Positions 38,079 through 51,100 of a stretch of DNA of 64,000 nucleotides are shown here, piece after piece. The stretch is from Mansonella perstans (taxonomy: Eukaryota; Nematoda; Chromadorea; Rhabditida; Onchocercidae): NCBI GenBank assembly GCA_037074765.1, contig JBAMDO010000578.1:124001-188000 (forward strand), in the 5' to 3' direction. The notes under the pieces are model-generated. The model worked only from the letters and a program-made list of their open reading frames with translations, did not search any database and was not told the origin of the DNA. Position 1 is the stretch's first letter; each line of letters begins with the position of its first letter. Position numbers and translations under genes: made by a program.

Positions 38079-40496
38079 TTTCAAAAGTACATAATAGAAA
38101 GCTAATAGGTATGGTGACGCATAGCACGTCTATGTGAATATTTACGTGCGTAGCATCTACGTATTATAGACAATAAAAATGAAAAGAATGAATAGATGGA
38201 TGGAAATGAAGATCTACAAGTATATGTGTATATATTTAGATTGAAATGAAACGTTTTGATAAGGTAACTTTAAGTATAAATGAGTTCGTTTGTTGATTAG
38301 TAAGATATTTTTGAAATTGCAAGAAAATGCTAAATAACAACATTTGAACTAATTAATCGAATTATATCTTTGAAATTGTTCCATTTTGTTTGCCGCATTC
38401 TTAACAACTGTTCCATTATTCTGCGGTTATGGACGGAATTTCGTTAACATTCTCGTCCCCTTTCACTGTAAATTTCGCTCTCTGTCCACTTTTGTTTCAA
38501 CGTTTCAAATTTCATTTCAAATCTGATTAATGAGAAATTCTACGAAGTTATTGCTAAGGTCAGTGTTAATGCAACTACGTGCATCATTGCTTAAAACTTC
38601 GGAAAAAGCTTTATTTATGATTCATGTATGCCAGTTAATTTAGGTCCATTGTCCTTGAGGAATTCTTTGTAACATACATATAACCGAAAAGAAGATTACA
38701 GGGTTTAGGTTAAGAAAACAAATCATGATCTGAAAATGGAATATTTGATATAATTGGATAGTTATTATTGTTGTTGGTATCCTTTGAAATTTATTCTCAT
38801 TTATTTTTAGCATCAAAATATTATGAGAAAGATTTATTTTAATAAGGCGAAGAAGTACATTTTTGTTATTGAAAGATGAACGAATAAGCAAATAAGTAAT
38901 TACAGATCAATAAATGCATGTTAGACATAATATTTGTTTGTTTGTTTTCTTTTTTGTCTGATTGTTTATCTCGTGATTTGGAAGCCATAGGAATGATTAT
39001 GCTGGGCGGCTACCTGTTTACGTTCTATTTTTGCTGCCCTTAACGCCTTTTCTTCAGTACCCAAAGCGAAAAACCTTCCTCATCATCACATGTTTCACCC
39101 TAAATTTCATCTTTGGTCTACAACGGTTGGTAATGTTTTCGACATAGGAAAGAGGGAAAATTTGTTTACTATTATCATCATCCCAACTCAGTGTCAGTTA
39201 TTACTCATATTATTCAATTGGCTAACAAACGGTTTTTCAATGACCTGATATTTCTCAAAACTTCAAATCTTTCAAATAAATCCATTTTTGTTCAAAGAAT
39301 CACTATCCGATTTATCAAAAAACTTAGATGCATATTTGAAATTTAGTTTTCATAAGAAAATTATTTGGCTAAATTTTAGAAATTGAAAATTTATAAGTAA
39401 TTGCACTATTGTTTTTATATTATTTTGCAGTCCTTAAAGAGAGACCAATAAATATGAGTTGATCATTTAGGCTAAACAACAACATTATACATATCTCTGC
39501 CAGTATGGGTTTTTTTTCTTAACATACTGAAGCTTTTAACTTATAGGTTGATATATTTTTATTTTATGTTGCAGTTTTGCAAAGAAAAGATATATACTGC
39601 TATGCTTTAGAAGTATTAAAGAGTAGTAGTGAAGATCTTACGAATGTCAGTTTGTTTTTGTTTTGGTGCTTTCACGGTCGTAATTTCGTGCCTTCTTCAA
39701 ATGATATCCTAACTACTTACTACTACTGATTGACGATGTATGATCCTTTATGTTAGTAGAGATAGCATTATTCTAACAAATGGGAAAGTTTAGCAGGTCA
39801 TTTTTCAGGTCGAAATATGAATCATATCTACCACCATACATTTACTATCGATAGTTATGATTAGATGGTTATTGAACTTTACAAGATAGCAACATTATAT
39901 ACTAACTAATGGTCATCAACTATTCAAGCAAAGTAATTTATCTGAGTGACAAAAAAAAAAGTAATGTGAAAATGGAAAGAAATAAAAGTTTGAAACATTA
40001 TCATCTATTACAAACATAGTAAATATCAAATAGCTACTTTTCAACTTTTAGCTATATCGGCTGATCTATCTGTAATGTCCAAATGATTCACATCCTTTGC
40101 AAACTTCTTCTTCTTTTATCTCATTTGCTAGTTTTGAATTGTTTACTATATCTTTTCCAGTATAGATTACAAATAGTCTAGACTTTTAATCCTCTGGGGT
40201 ACTTTATTTATTTATCTCATTATTTTGCTAATCATTTGATTTGAAAAAAAAAAAGCCGCTAACTATTTGCACTCTCTATTTTGCACCTGTCTATCATAAG
40301 ATATGGCTTAAACCCGCTACTATGGATCCTGTTCAATAATCCAAACTGGAATCGGGTTGTCTGGAATAATAGTAATTTGAGTTGCCGCATGCGATGTGAT
40401 GTTTGGTCGATTGATAGCGGGGGGTGGTTGTTATTTGCATTTTCTATGATGTTTTAGTTGTATCAGCAGTGATAGTGGCTGCTATGCATAAGTGTG

Positions 40497-40513
40497 TTTG
40501 TTATGTGTGTGTA

Positions 40514-40575
<62 letters not shown>

Positions 40576-40576
40576 G
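40497..40576. repeat. GT microsatellite
   Basis: Long (GT)n with GTAT interruptions. Confidence 0.95.
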
Positions 40577-43549
40577 TGAAATTTACGGAAAAGTATGTAC
40601 CCTAGGGGTCCTACTAGGCTCATTTCACTGGCTTTGAATTGTGACCCTTTTTTTCCCTTTTCTTCTTTACTTCCTTTCTTTAACTTTTATGAATAAGAAA
40701 AATAGGATTGCTTTTGAAAAAGGTTACAATTTTGGAATGAAACATCACTGAATAAGAGAGATATTGAAGAAAATTTCTGCGAATGAATTATTTTCAACGT
40801 CCACTGACATTGATAGTTCAACAATTTATTTGATATCGCTCCATTTTTACTTATATTTTTTAGAAAAAAAAAAAAAACATTTAAAAAAAAAAATCCTCTG
40901 GCCTATTTACATTATTTTATGAGAGGGGAAAGATGGACTTCACGACAAATATGACGAAAGTAGGTGGGTGCCGGAATCAAAGTTCATCAACTTCAGATTC
41001 CGCATGAAATTTGTAAGAAATTATAAGTAGTTGAACGACTATCATTCATTTTATTCTTTTCGATGTCACTGTTCTCCTATTATGGCTTTCAAATGATTGC
41101 ATTTTGTCAAAAGGCTACACAAGCTTTTATTGCCAGTTCATACATACTATCACTGTAACTCGGTTGCAACAGTAACGGCCGATTTGGAATAGCTGGCTAT
41201 CTTTGACCTTGTTCATAACCTTCGACCTTATTCGAGCTTATCATTTCATTTAAATTTGTGTACCAATCCACCACTACTATCACCTTTCTCTCTTTCGTAC
41301 TCCTCTCCTCAGTCTTTTTCCTACTTGCGTTTTATTTGGCATTGTTCTGTTTGAATTATTCTTGCAAATAGATTTTGTCACAATTACCAATGAATGTAAT
41401 TATAAATTCAACTTTCTCCATGTCTTTGTATTTATGATTTTAGTTTATACTTTTTTGGTTCAGATAAAACAATTTTATCGTTCTAGATTGATATGTAATA
41501 TAATTTACTTCGATTTTCTATTTCTATTGAAATTAATTATTTTACACAGTGTTGTGCTCCTGATTCTAGCAACATACAAAATGTGCAATGAATTCATCCA
41601 TCTCTCAAGGCGGTAGCCTTTTTTAATCATTTTAATTTCACAGTTTTCCTATTGTTGATAAGAAATTAATTTTTGTGAATCATTATTTTATTAGTTTAGC
41701 GCGAAAGATTAGAAAGAATATGGCATGTTTTCTCCTTTGCGGGAATTCATAGTTCGGCAAAATTTTTGATTATTAGGAGCTGAAAAATTATTGAAATCAA
41801 AAGAAATTTATCTTTGATCCAATTATCTTTAACTTAGCAATTCTATCTTAGTTCATCCTGAAATTTAGGTATTTGATTTTTTATACAGCCAAATATATGT
41901 TAGATTTCTTGCTTGTATATTCTGAAAGTCTCACGTATCGATCCAATACTAAAACTAAAAAGTGTATCCGAATCGCCATATAGAATACTGTATATACATA
42001 TATTTATTTATATATATATATAAGTGAAAAGTAAGTAGTGCCAGCACACACCTGTTCGGTATGTTTTTCCTGTATATGCTAAGTTCGTGGACTTGAGAGT
42101 GCTGCATCGGAAAGTGCGTTTAGTTAGCCACCAGCTGGTTTTAACTAATCTTCACTTCCACCGCCTCTGCACATCCAGAATTCTTTCCATTCTTCTTCTT
42201 TATGTGTTTTTTTTTTTTTTTTTTTTTTTTTTTTGAATTTTGTTGGTTTGTATGCATATTGTTGTGATCTGTTTGCTCTTCAAAAAATCGCCAACAACAG
42301 GGATTTATTTCACCTGTTAAAATTGATTTATATCATCTGTTAAAAATGATTTGCTTTCATGAATTAATTTTAATAGATATATTTTACTCTTAGTGAGCTT
42401 TTAAATGATACAAAAAAATTGCTAAATATTATTGATAATTGCATTTTGATTGCCAAAAAATTTGTTAAATTTATGAATTGAATAATTTGGTGATATGTTC
42501 GTTCGATAGATGATGACTTATTTTGTAGCAAGAGTAATACCTCAGTATCTGAAACACTTTGGATGATGTATGAGCACAATGTTTTGATGAGTTCCTTTTC
42601 CTATGAGATTGTTTTGCTGAAAATTGAAGAGCAAAATGGTCTGCAGAATTTCAGAGCACCATCTGTTAGCGTGTGCTTATGGTCGTTGCAATTTATTGCA
42701 CTAAGAAATGATAGCTTGTTGGAAGTGCTTATTCTCCCATTTTACGTCAACAACATTGGGATAGGAAGACAACCCACATTTTTCTATTGCTTTCATGTTT
42801 GATTGTCATATAATAGGAGAGACCAGATTTTGGCTTCTGTCTCTTCTTTGTACTTGTTATTTATGGGAATTGTTGTATGTAATAGAATTTGTCTTAATTC
42901 ATTTTTTTCACTTACAAAAATGTAAATCAAAAGATTTGATTTAAGAAAATTGAATAGATAGATGATGATTCGTTTCACATTTAGTAATTAGTTCATTTCT
43001 TTTTCTTCATCTTATCTATATTATGAAATTCATGTAGCTTTTTCTAAACGTGAAATCTTAAGTTTACATTAATATGTGATTTCTTTTATTCTTTTTTAAT
43101 ATACTATTGAAAGGTATTTTTTTTTTGGAAAGAATGAAGATGAAGCAATTGCTTTATAAATGTAGTAGAATTTCTAGTTTTTCACATACAACGGACGTTA
43201 TGATTTTCTAAAATATTATTCCGTAGATGCAATTTAAGTACACAATTTTACAGCATAATTGGAATTTTCGGTCAAGAAGGATCTAAATCATGTCGGTGAT
43301 TTGATAGCACATATTAGCACGGTGTCAATGGTTTGAGAAAGCATCAGTTCAATTTTTTCCGTAATTTTTTCAAGTCTCGTTTAACCCGTTTTTCATCTCG
43401 GCGCTCTCTTGTTCCTGTATCTAGCTAATAACCAAACGCATGGAATAGTACACAGATTTTGTGGTAAGTTAAATATTCTTGTTTTATCTTTGTACAGATT
43501 TTGAGATAGTACTCTTGGCTATTAGAATCAAACTGGGCAGTACTTTGAT

Positions 43550-43945
43550 TTGGATATGGCATCCTTACTTTCATGGTTCTCGAATGGTTTTCGAACACGC
43601 TACTCTTTAGTTACACCGTTCTCGGACTGGTTCTATTTTGTCGAATATGATTTTCTAACGGTGTTATCTCCCATTACTCTATTGCTACCATTATTATTCG
43701 AGAAGATTGTTGAGTCAACCTGTGTCAGGTACTTCTTTGAGGTACAAATGAATACTGTGTTCAAAGTTTCACAAAGCCAGTCATCAAATTATTCTGTAAT
43801 ATTTCATCAGTTGGTTAAGCAGTATGTTGGTACCGGGTTCAGCACGGCAAATTGTGCATTATGTGCCTTTTTTCTTGCTCTCGTCATACTTCCCATTTCT
43901 GATTTGCACATGCTAATGAGTGCTATAGATGTTAAATTTCATTAA
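43550..43945 (+). CDS. Unsupported 131-codon open frame, unknown
   Basis: The longest uninterrupted open frame of the window that does not belong to a recognised gene. It starts ATGGATATGGCATCC and ends TAA. The predicted product is hydrophobic with possible membrane-spanning stretches near residues 35-50 and 100-115 and no motif I recognise. It lies 1.1 kb upstream of the first bcl-11 coding exon on the same strand. It may be chance, part of a 5' leader, or a small gene. Confidence 0.15.
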   Translation: MDMASLLSWFSNGFRTRYSLVTPFSDWFYFVEYDFLTVLSPITLLLPLLFEKIVESTCVRYFFEVQMNTVFKVSQSQSSNYSVIFHQLVKQYVGTGFSTANCALCAFFLALVILPISDLHMLMSAIDVKFH

Positions 43946-45085
43946 AAACATGATATACTTTGCATCTATTTTCCTAGAACTTTCCCAGATGTGATTTCTT
44001 TCAAATAAGTTAAAAAAGGAAGTAAAGTATACGTATCATTTTCTGAATATTATAGCGTTAGCAAATGACCAAACCATTTTTAATGAAAGACTGATAATAA
44101 TTTTCGACTGATAAGAGAGTAATAAGGTTCTAAAAAAATTTGATCTTTTAGTTTCAATCTGAGAACTACGTTCCTATTTCTTTTCATATAGCTTCTATTC
44201 AGAAAATACTAGAGGTCTTCACTTTTCACTTTTTTGCGATACTTGATAATTCCATTCTTCTGTTTTGTCTTTTGACATTCCCAAATGGACTAATTAATTT
44301 ATTTTCCTCTTTATCTAATATTTATGACGTCTTGTGATCCAGTTCTTAAGATATCTCTTTCGTATATTTCGTATACTGCGATATTTCTTGGTCACTTTCT
44401 TTATGTTTATTGCAAATCTAGAATACTGTCATCATTTAACGTAATATAAATTATTACGGTTGCTTGGCGTTATGGAAAACAACGAAACATTAACCAACGT
44501 GTCAAATTGGAGGAGACTACTAGACAGTTTGCTCTGGTGGATATCTTTAAGTATTTAGTGTTTCAGAAATCCCATTAAAATAATTTGTCGCATATTCCCT
44601 GCTGATCATAGTAAACTGGGAAGCAGAACTTTTCTTTTAATATCTTGATGAAATTCATGCCACTTCAATGTTTAGTTTTGAAACTTAGTGCTTGTTTTTA
44701 AAAACTTTGTGTATTGATATTTTCAAATTTTTACTTTTTATTTTTTCGTCCCTTTAAATAGAGCACTGCTATGTTATTAAAAAATTTTCAGGCCTTTGCT
44801 GTAGAAGTCCCGGTGTTTTATTGATTGTGCTGCGTATCCCAGTGTCGAAAAAAACGTATTACTACTTTTCATATTCTCGGTGTACTATTTCATTCTAAAC
44901 GAATCTCGAAGTGAATAACTGATATAAGCTTAACCAATTACCCGGTGATTAGATTGGTTTATTCCTGACTTCACTTCGAAAATTCGCCTACCAATTTTCT
45001 TATATAACTATTTACAAGTTGTGAAGAAATTTGCATACTGTTTGCTTCATATTGAATTATTGCTGGGTGGCTATTTTTACTTCAG
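43946..45085. other. Upstream region of bcl-11
   Basis: No coding exon seen. It ends in a strong acceptor (TTTTTACTTCAG, AG at 45,084-45,085), which is either the end of an intron after an untranslated first exon or a spliced-leader site. The first ATG after it in the right frame is at 45,120. Confidence 0.5.
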
Positions 45086-45119
45086 TACTATTCATATTTT
45101 TGTACATTCATTCGCCTTA

Positions 45120-48100
45120 ATGAGCAGTGGCCTTCCAAATTGTTCCAAAATTCTAAAAAGAAATGAGAGTTCAATTCCTATGTTGGCTACCACCTCTACT
45201 GCTGCCGCTGTTTCAAAGGCAGATCTGCTTGATGCGCCGGTAATTAGTGAAATGAAAAAGTAAGTTGTTATTGATACTCATATATGTAGATAAAAGAAAA
45301 AAAGATTAGCGCTTTTTTAATTTTTTCTCCCATGCATAATTGTTATTAGATTTAGATGCAGAATAAATACTTCTTGAATTCTTTTTTTTTTTTTTTTTGA
45401 AATAAAATACATCATACATTGAATTCTGTATTCATTAGCTGGACGATCTCTGATGGTTCTTTTTCGAATTAATTTTTTTTCTTGAGAAATTGCAGGGATA
45501 AACTTTTTGCCCCTTAATAATCCTGTTGAGTTCTTTATCCGTCGGAGCTCTGTTCAGAGTTCATTTGTGTATAACTGTTGCTTTTACTTGTCACTTTGTG
45601 AACCGGTTAATTTTTTTAATTTTAAAGCTCGTTGCTAGTAGGAAATGGTGATAGATTTTAAGTTTAACTTCAAAAATTCGGTATTTTCGAAAAATTCACA
45701 AATATTTAAAATCAAATAATCTTATTACAGCAGGCGTGGACGTAAACCTGTAGTAAATCGGCCATTGCTGTTTCCGGCAGCGGTTGAGCGAAATGTGGTG
45801 AATGGTGATGATTTTGACATTAGCACAACAAAATCAGATACGATGACGGAACGTGGAAGAACATTGAGTACTCCTGTAACCAGTAAATGCAATGATCAGC
45901 AGTCATCTGCTATTACTTCTGCTTCCACTACCACAACTATCGTTAGTAGCACTGCTGATGTCACGGATGAAAGTGAATTGTTCTTACCGAAAGTCTATGA
46001 GGATATCTCTCAGCCTGCTCCATCAATTGCGGCCATAAATAAATCCGACGGTAAGCTTTGTCTCACTTCTAGAAATATCGAGATTTAATGAGACTTATTG
46101 TCACATGCCTGAACAAATCATACAAATTGTCTTGACTCTATAGTTCTATTGTTATCAATCGTTTTAAATTTTAAATAGTTAAATGATATCTAGTGATAAT
46201 TCTTTCAAAATGAATTGGTCACCGAAGCGAAATGAAAAGCTTCTGCTCTGGGCTCAGCATTTAAATGATCAATTAAGGAAGCATACCTTTGGCATCCACT
46301 GATAGCGGCATCGATTCATACGTCTATGTGGATCATGAGATGAAAGATACAGCGACAATGCGCGATGATGAGGAAGCTTCACCTAGTGAGAATTGTAACT
46401 ATGATGCCTCTGCAATGCGGCAATCCAGAAGTTCTATACGTTATGATCGTATCGTTTGCGGCGAATGTCATGCAGAATTTTCACTATCGACATTCACGGA
46501 ATTCGTCGAGCATAAGGTATGCTCACCGGAACATTTCTCATAATTAAATCTGACTGGATTTGCTGTTATTTAGTAAATTATTAAATTAGGCTGAGATAAA
46601 GCACAGATGATATCGTGGAATGATTACCGCGGTATTTGATGAACCAAAAAACTTTATATCTTTTAATAAAATTTTTTGGATTTGCATCAACACGTTAATG
46701 AACATGCTGTTACATATTTAAATATTTCTAAATTTTTACGTTCCAAGATTTCACGTTGTGATAATAAGCGGACGCCACTGGATGATTTCCTCGCTGATAT
46801 ATCGCCAGCCCATCCGTCCAGCGAAACTCTTCGACCGGGTCGTCGACGATTCCAGGTCGGTTGTCGTCATTCATCCGCAGTAAGTACTTCACTCAAGATT
46901 AAATAGTTTTTGTAATCTCTCTGTACCTCTGGCTATAAACACTTCCACTACTTGTAGTGCTAATCTTATTACAGTGTCCCAATATACTATTATGACTATG
47001 ACATCTTGTTAGTCTCGTACAATTACAAGGTTTGATGCAAATTGAGCGGTAATTTTTAGAATTTGAGTGATTCTTGTTCCCGTTGCATTTCATCATCAAG
47101 TGGAAATGGTCAGAATACTTCATTTCCGTTGGCAGTTAGTGAAGATCTGGAAAAACGTAACGACAGGGTTGATGCTACTACAGATACGGATACCTTAGGT
47201 AAGTATATTCAAATGCTTATTATTTATTATTTGAAGCAAAAAAGAACTATACACAATTTACAAATTTTCATCTAGTGGACTGTTTTTTATGATCTTTGAA
47301 GACCTGCTGTACTTTGTGTATATTTTATTACACTGTTGATGAATTAGGCATTCTTCCATTTGCCTTTTTCGGCTTTCGGTATTGTTAAGCAATGAGGTAT
47401 CGTTACGTTCTCCTTATCTGCATAAGTTATCACTGTGAAAACTGTGAAGATGTTTTCTTTCTCAAGATACTGAAAGAAAGAACATTGAAGATTAGTGTCT
47501 GTATGATTGAATTTGCAATAAATGTACAAGAGAGTAATATCTTCATTTCCAAGAATAATGTAGTGAAATTTCGGGACTTACCGATGAGAAATACTATTAA
47601 TTTACTTCATTTAGAATTTAAAATTCATCCCATTTGTTTTACATGTATGAGAATTTATATGAATGAATGTTAGAATATGCGGTAGATTTCAAGAATTGAA
47701 TGAAGTAAATCGATATTATTTTTTGCTTTTCACTTTTTGAAATTTCATTCCTATAACATACATTGAATAATAGAGTAGGAAAATTTAGTATTACGATATG
47801 CGAAGAAATATACAAAAAAGATTTTCGGATATTTCAAGAATTATTTAATTACTAAATTTGGATTTTTCTTTTAGAAGAATTAGTTTTGTGTGCGGTAAAA
47901 ATAGTTGATAGGAAAAATACAGGAAGAGGAAATGAGTTGTCCACAAATAATAGAAACTGAATGTTAGGGTTATGTCATATGTGTTTCTCTTTCTCTTTCA
48001 TTCCTTTTCTCCCAACTGTATTGTATCATCGTTTTAAAAATAAAATTTTTCCCTTTCAATAAAAATCCCTGTTTTTAAAAAATTTGAGCAAGAATAATTG

Positions 48101-51100
48101 TTACATACATTATAATAGAGTGAGATGATTCGATGACCATTGATCAATCAGTGAATGAAAAAAAAAAAAAAATTTGCTAGAATATAAATTTTATCTGAAA
48201 TAACAGTTTATTTTTCATGCATGATGATGTATTTCCACTTTGTAAAATTTCACATCACTTCTCACTTCCATTTGTACATCAGATTTCCCATTAGTAATTG
48301 TTGGGTGTTTACTCAAAAATATGTTTTTTTTTTTTTCATATTTTGGGGAAAAGCTCACTACTAACTTGACCTTTTAGCAATATACTACATAAATAACAGG
48401 ATTGACTACTAATGGGATAGAAACAACAAAGGAAATAAAAAGAATTATAATATTAGCATTGGTTGAACTAGTTTTTGATAAAAAAAAAAAAAAAAAAAAA
48501 AAAAATTGGAAGAAAAATATCCGCAGGAAAATCCGGGATTGAAGCATATTTTTTAATGCTTTATATACTTAGCTATTCTTGAAATACATATCTTAACTTT
48601 TTTTTTTCTCTGCTTTAAAGAAGTTAAAAGAGAATGAGAAGAATGAAAATTCATTGGGAATTATTGGCAATTTTATTAACTGCTCTCTGAAACAACAACA
48701 TGTTTTGATTATTCTCTTCATTGCACTAATGCAAATTGGATTTGCTTTTTTCTTTTTTTGATACTTGAGTGATTCACTGACTAACTGGGAATTTTTCGGC
48801 CATTTTAGTTTTTTTTTTTGATGCATTTTTTTTTTTTTTTTTTTGTTCATGCAGAAAGAAAAGAAGATAAATGTGATTTGCCATCATCACGAAAACAAGT
48901 TTTGCTCACCCTCCTATCATAACGACCACATAGCACTTAAAATATCATTGAAAGCCGGATATTGCACAACCGACAATTCCATTTTGCTGTGCAGTCTATT
49001 TATATCCTCAATGATTAAATACTATTTACATTTATAAAAAAATGCGCAAAGATTAAATAGAAATAATTATCTGATAAACTTTATTATAAATATCAATAAG
49101 ATTGTTGCTTATAAAGTGTTTTCTATCATCATATGCATTTTCAAAATACAAATAGCAAAAATATGATACATTCTGGAAAAATTTTAATTTACCTTAAAAT
49201 TAAATCAAATATTAAAAAAAAAAGTAGTTATTGATATTTTTATCTTGAAGACGAATTATAGTTTCAGCACTAAATATTTTCAGCATTATTTAAAGAATCG
49301 CATGTAATTTTGATTTTCAGGCATGAAAATATCAATTACTACCGTGCGTTAGGTTTTAGTATTTTTGTTCTGCCCTTAGTCGTAAAACTTGTGAAATTTG
49401 ATTATTTGAGAAATCTTTTTTATATTAAACATTAGAAAACGAATTATCATCATTGGAAAAAACGAAAAATATGTGAAACATTGTCAGTTGAAATTAGGCA
49501 GAAATAATGCTTAATGTGATAGCAATATTGACTTATCGTTTTGTGGCAATACAAAAGAATTGTTTTTCTGTGAAAGTTAATTTTTGTTGAAAATTAAAAG
49601 CAGATTACACTGCAGTATTCTAATTCCATGTTTGGTCGGGTACTAGTAATAGTGAAATGGTAAAGAGAGGAAAAAACTGCTATAGATATTAATGATAAAA
49701 TGGAACTTTTCTAAAATTTTAACAAAATCAGAATTTTGTTAAGGTATGGGGTATATTTGCTTGCTTATCTTAGAACTAAGGCGTAGATTTCCTGAAATGC
49801 TATAATGCAGTTGAGTTTTTTTTAATAGTCATCTTTCACGCTTTCCGCCACTGAGAAAATAGAATGAAAACACTTCAGCAAAGTGTACAGTAAATTCAGA
49901 ATTCCAAAATGTACAAAAATTCGAGCTCTTTTTATACTTACTTTTCTCAAGGAAGTAATCAGGTATTCATGTAATTGTTTTGTGCCCACAACTACTTTGG
50001 ACCACTTTGGCTTCTTGTTTATAGCAGGGACCATGCGTTTCAGAAATAATTATTTGAAAGTTTATCTTCTGACGTATTAATGAAATTAGCAACATTGTAA
50101 TATAGAAAAGAAGAAGCATTTTTAATATAAAATTCAATTTGATCGTCATCAATTTTTAATATAAAATTCCATTTGGTCTTCCTTTGTAAACGAATCAAAG
50201 TACGGCTTTAAAAACAAAACAGCCTCCTCTATTTCTACTTACTGCGCCATCTGTTTCATGGACCACTTATTAGGAACCACTAGTTTAAGTGATATGTGAG
50301 GTACTGGTGATAGTGAATCACAGTCACATGAAGTACATTTAAGATGAAAAGTAAAGAATTCAAAATTTAATATTACTAGATATAAATAGAAATTGCATCC
50401 TTATGCTTATTTAGAATTACAGAAATTTTATATCTAGATTGTCACTGTCGCAACTATTGTAATAAAATCAGAATTTTCGAAGTATAATTAATTTTCAAGG
50501 AATTGATTTCTGATCTTCGAGGAATCATAGCGAAAATTGCATATATTCATTTTGTATGAAAATTAATGTGAATTATTTTTAGACACAAAACAAAGTAATG
50601 CATCTTTGTTTGGTGGAGGATCGTTAACCTGTCACTCTTGTAAACATGTATGCAGTGATGTTTGGAGTTTGCTAAAACATGTCTTTATCGCACATGGCCT
50701 TCGTATTTGTGAGGTAAATCGTTTTCTTCGATTTTCTTATAGTTAGTATACTATGCCAGCTTTTTTTAAAAGTAAGCAGGTTTCATTTGAAGACATTATT
50801 TAGTGATTTGCTCACATAATACTACTTTTAGGAAGATATGCCATGTTTGCCTCGAACAGGTTGCCTACCAAAATCAACGGTAATTACCTCAGCGTTGTCT
50901 TCATCATCATCATCGTTATTAGCATCAAAAACATCAATGCATCCACCATCTCTTACATTCGCAAGTCCATTCATCGCCACTACGTCCACTACGAAAAACA
51001 AATTAAGTGGTCTGTAAACAAGATTTTCTCATGCTTTAAAATTTTAAATGAGAGAAAAGAATGGTTTTTTGCAAAATTTCTAAATAACTTCACTTTTTAG

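Larger units (their letters stand above)
32142..43549. other. Gene-poor stretch rich in simple repeats
   Basis: About 11 kb with no exon I can support. It holds most of the window's microsatellites (CA, GT, GATA, CT, AGC/AGT), several tandem duplications and a G-run cluster, listed separately, plus poly-T runs at 33,512-33,537 and 42,207-42,234. Open frames within it are explained by the repeats (runs of His/Thr or Cys/Val from CA repeats, Ile/Tyr/Leu/Ser from GATA repeats). Confidence 0.55.

Noticed and set aside
47392..47673. 93-codon open frame in bcl-11 intron 5
   Set aside because: Lies in the large intron, does not keep phase with the flanking exons and has no zinc-finger or other motif.
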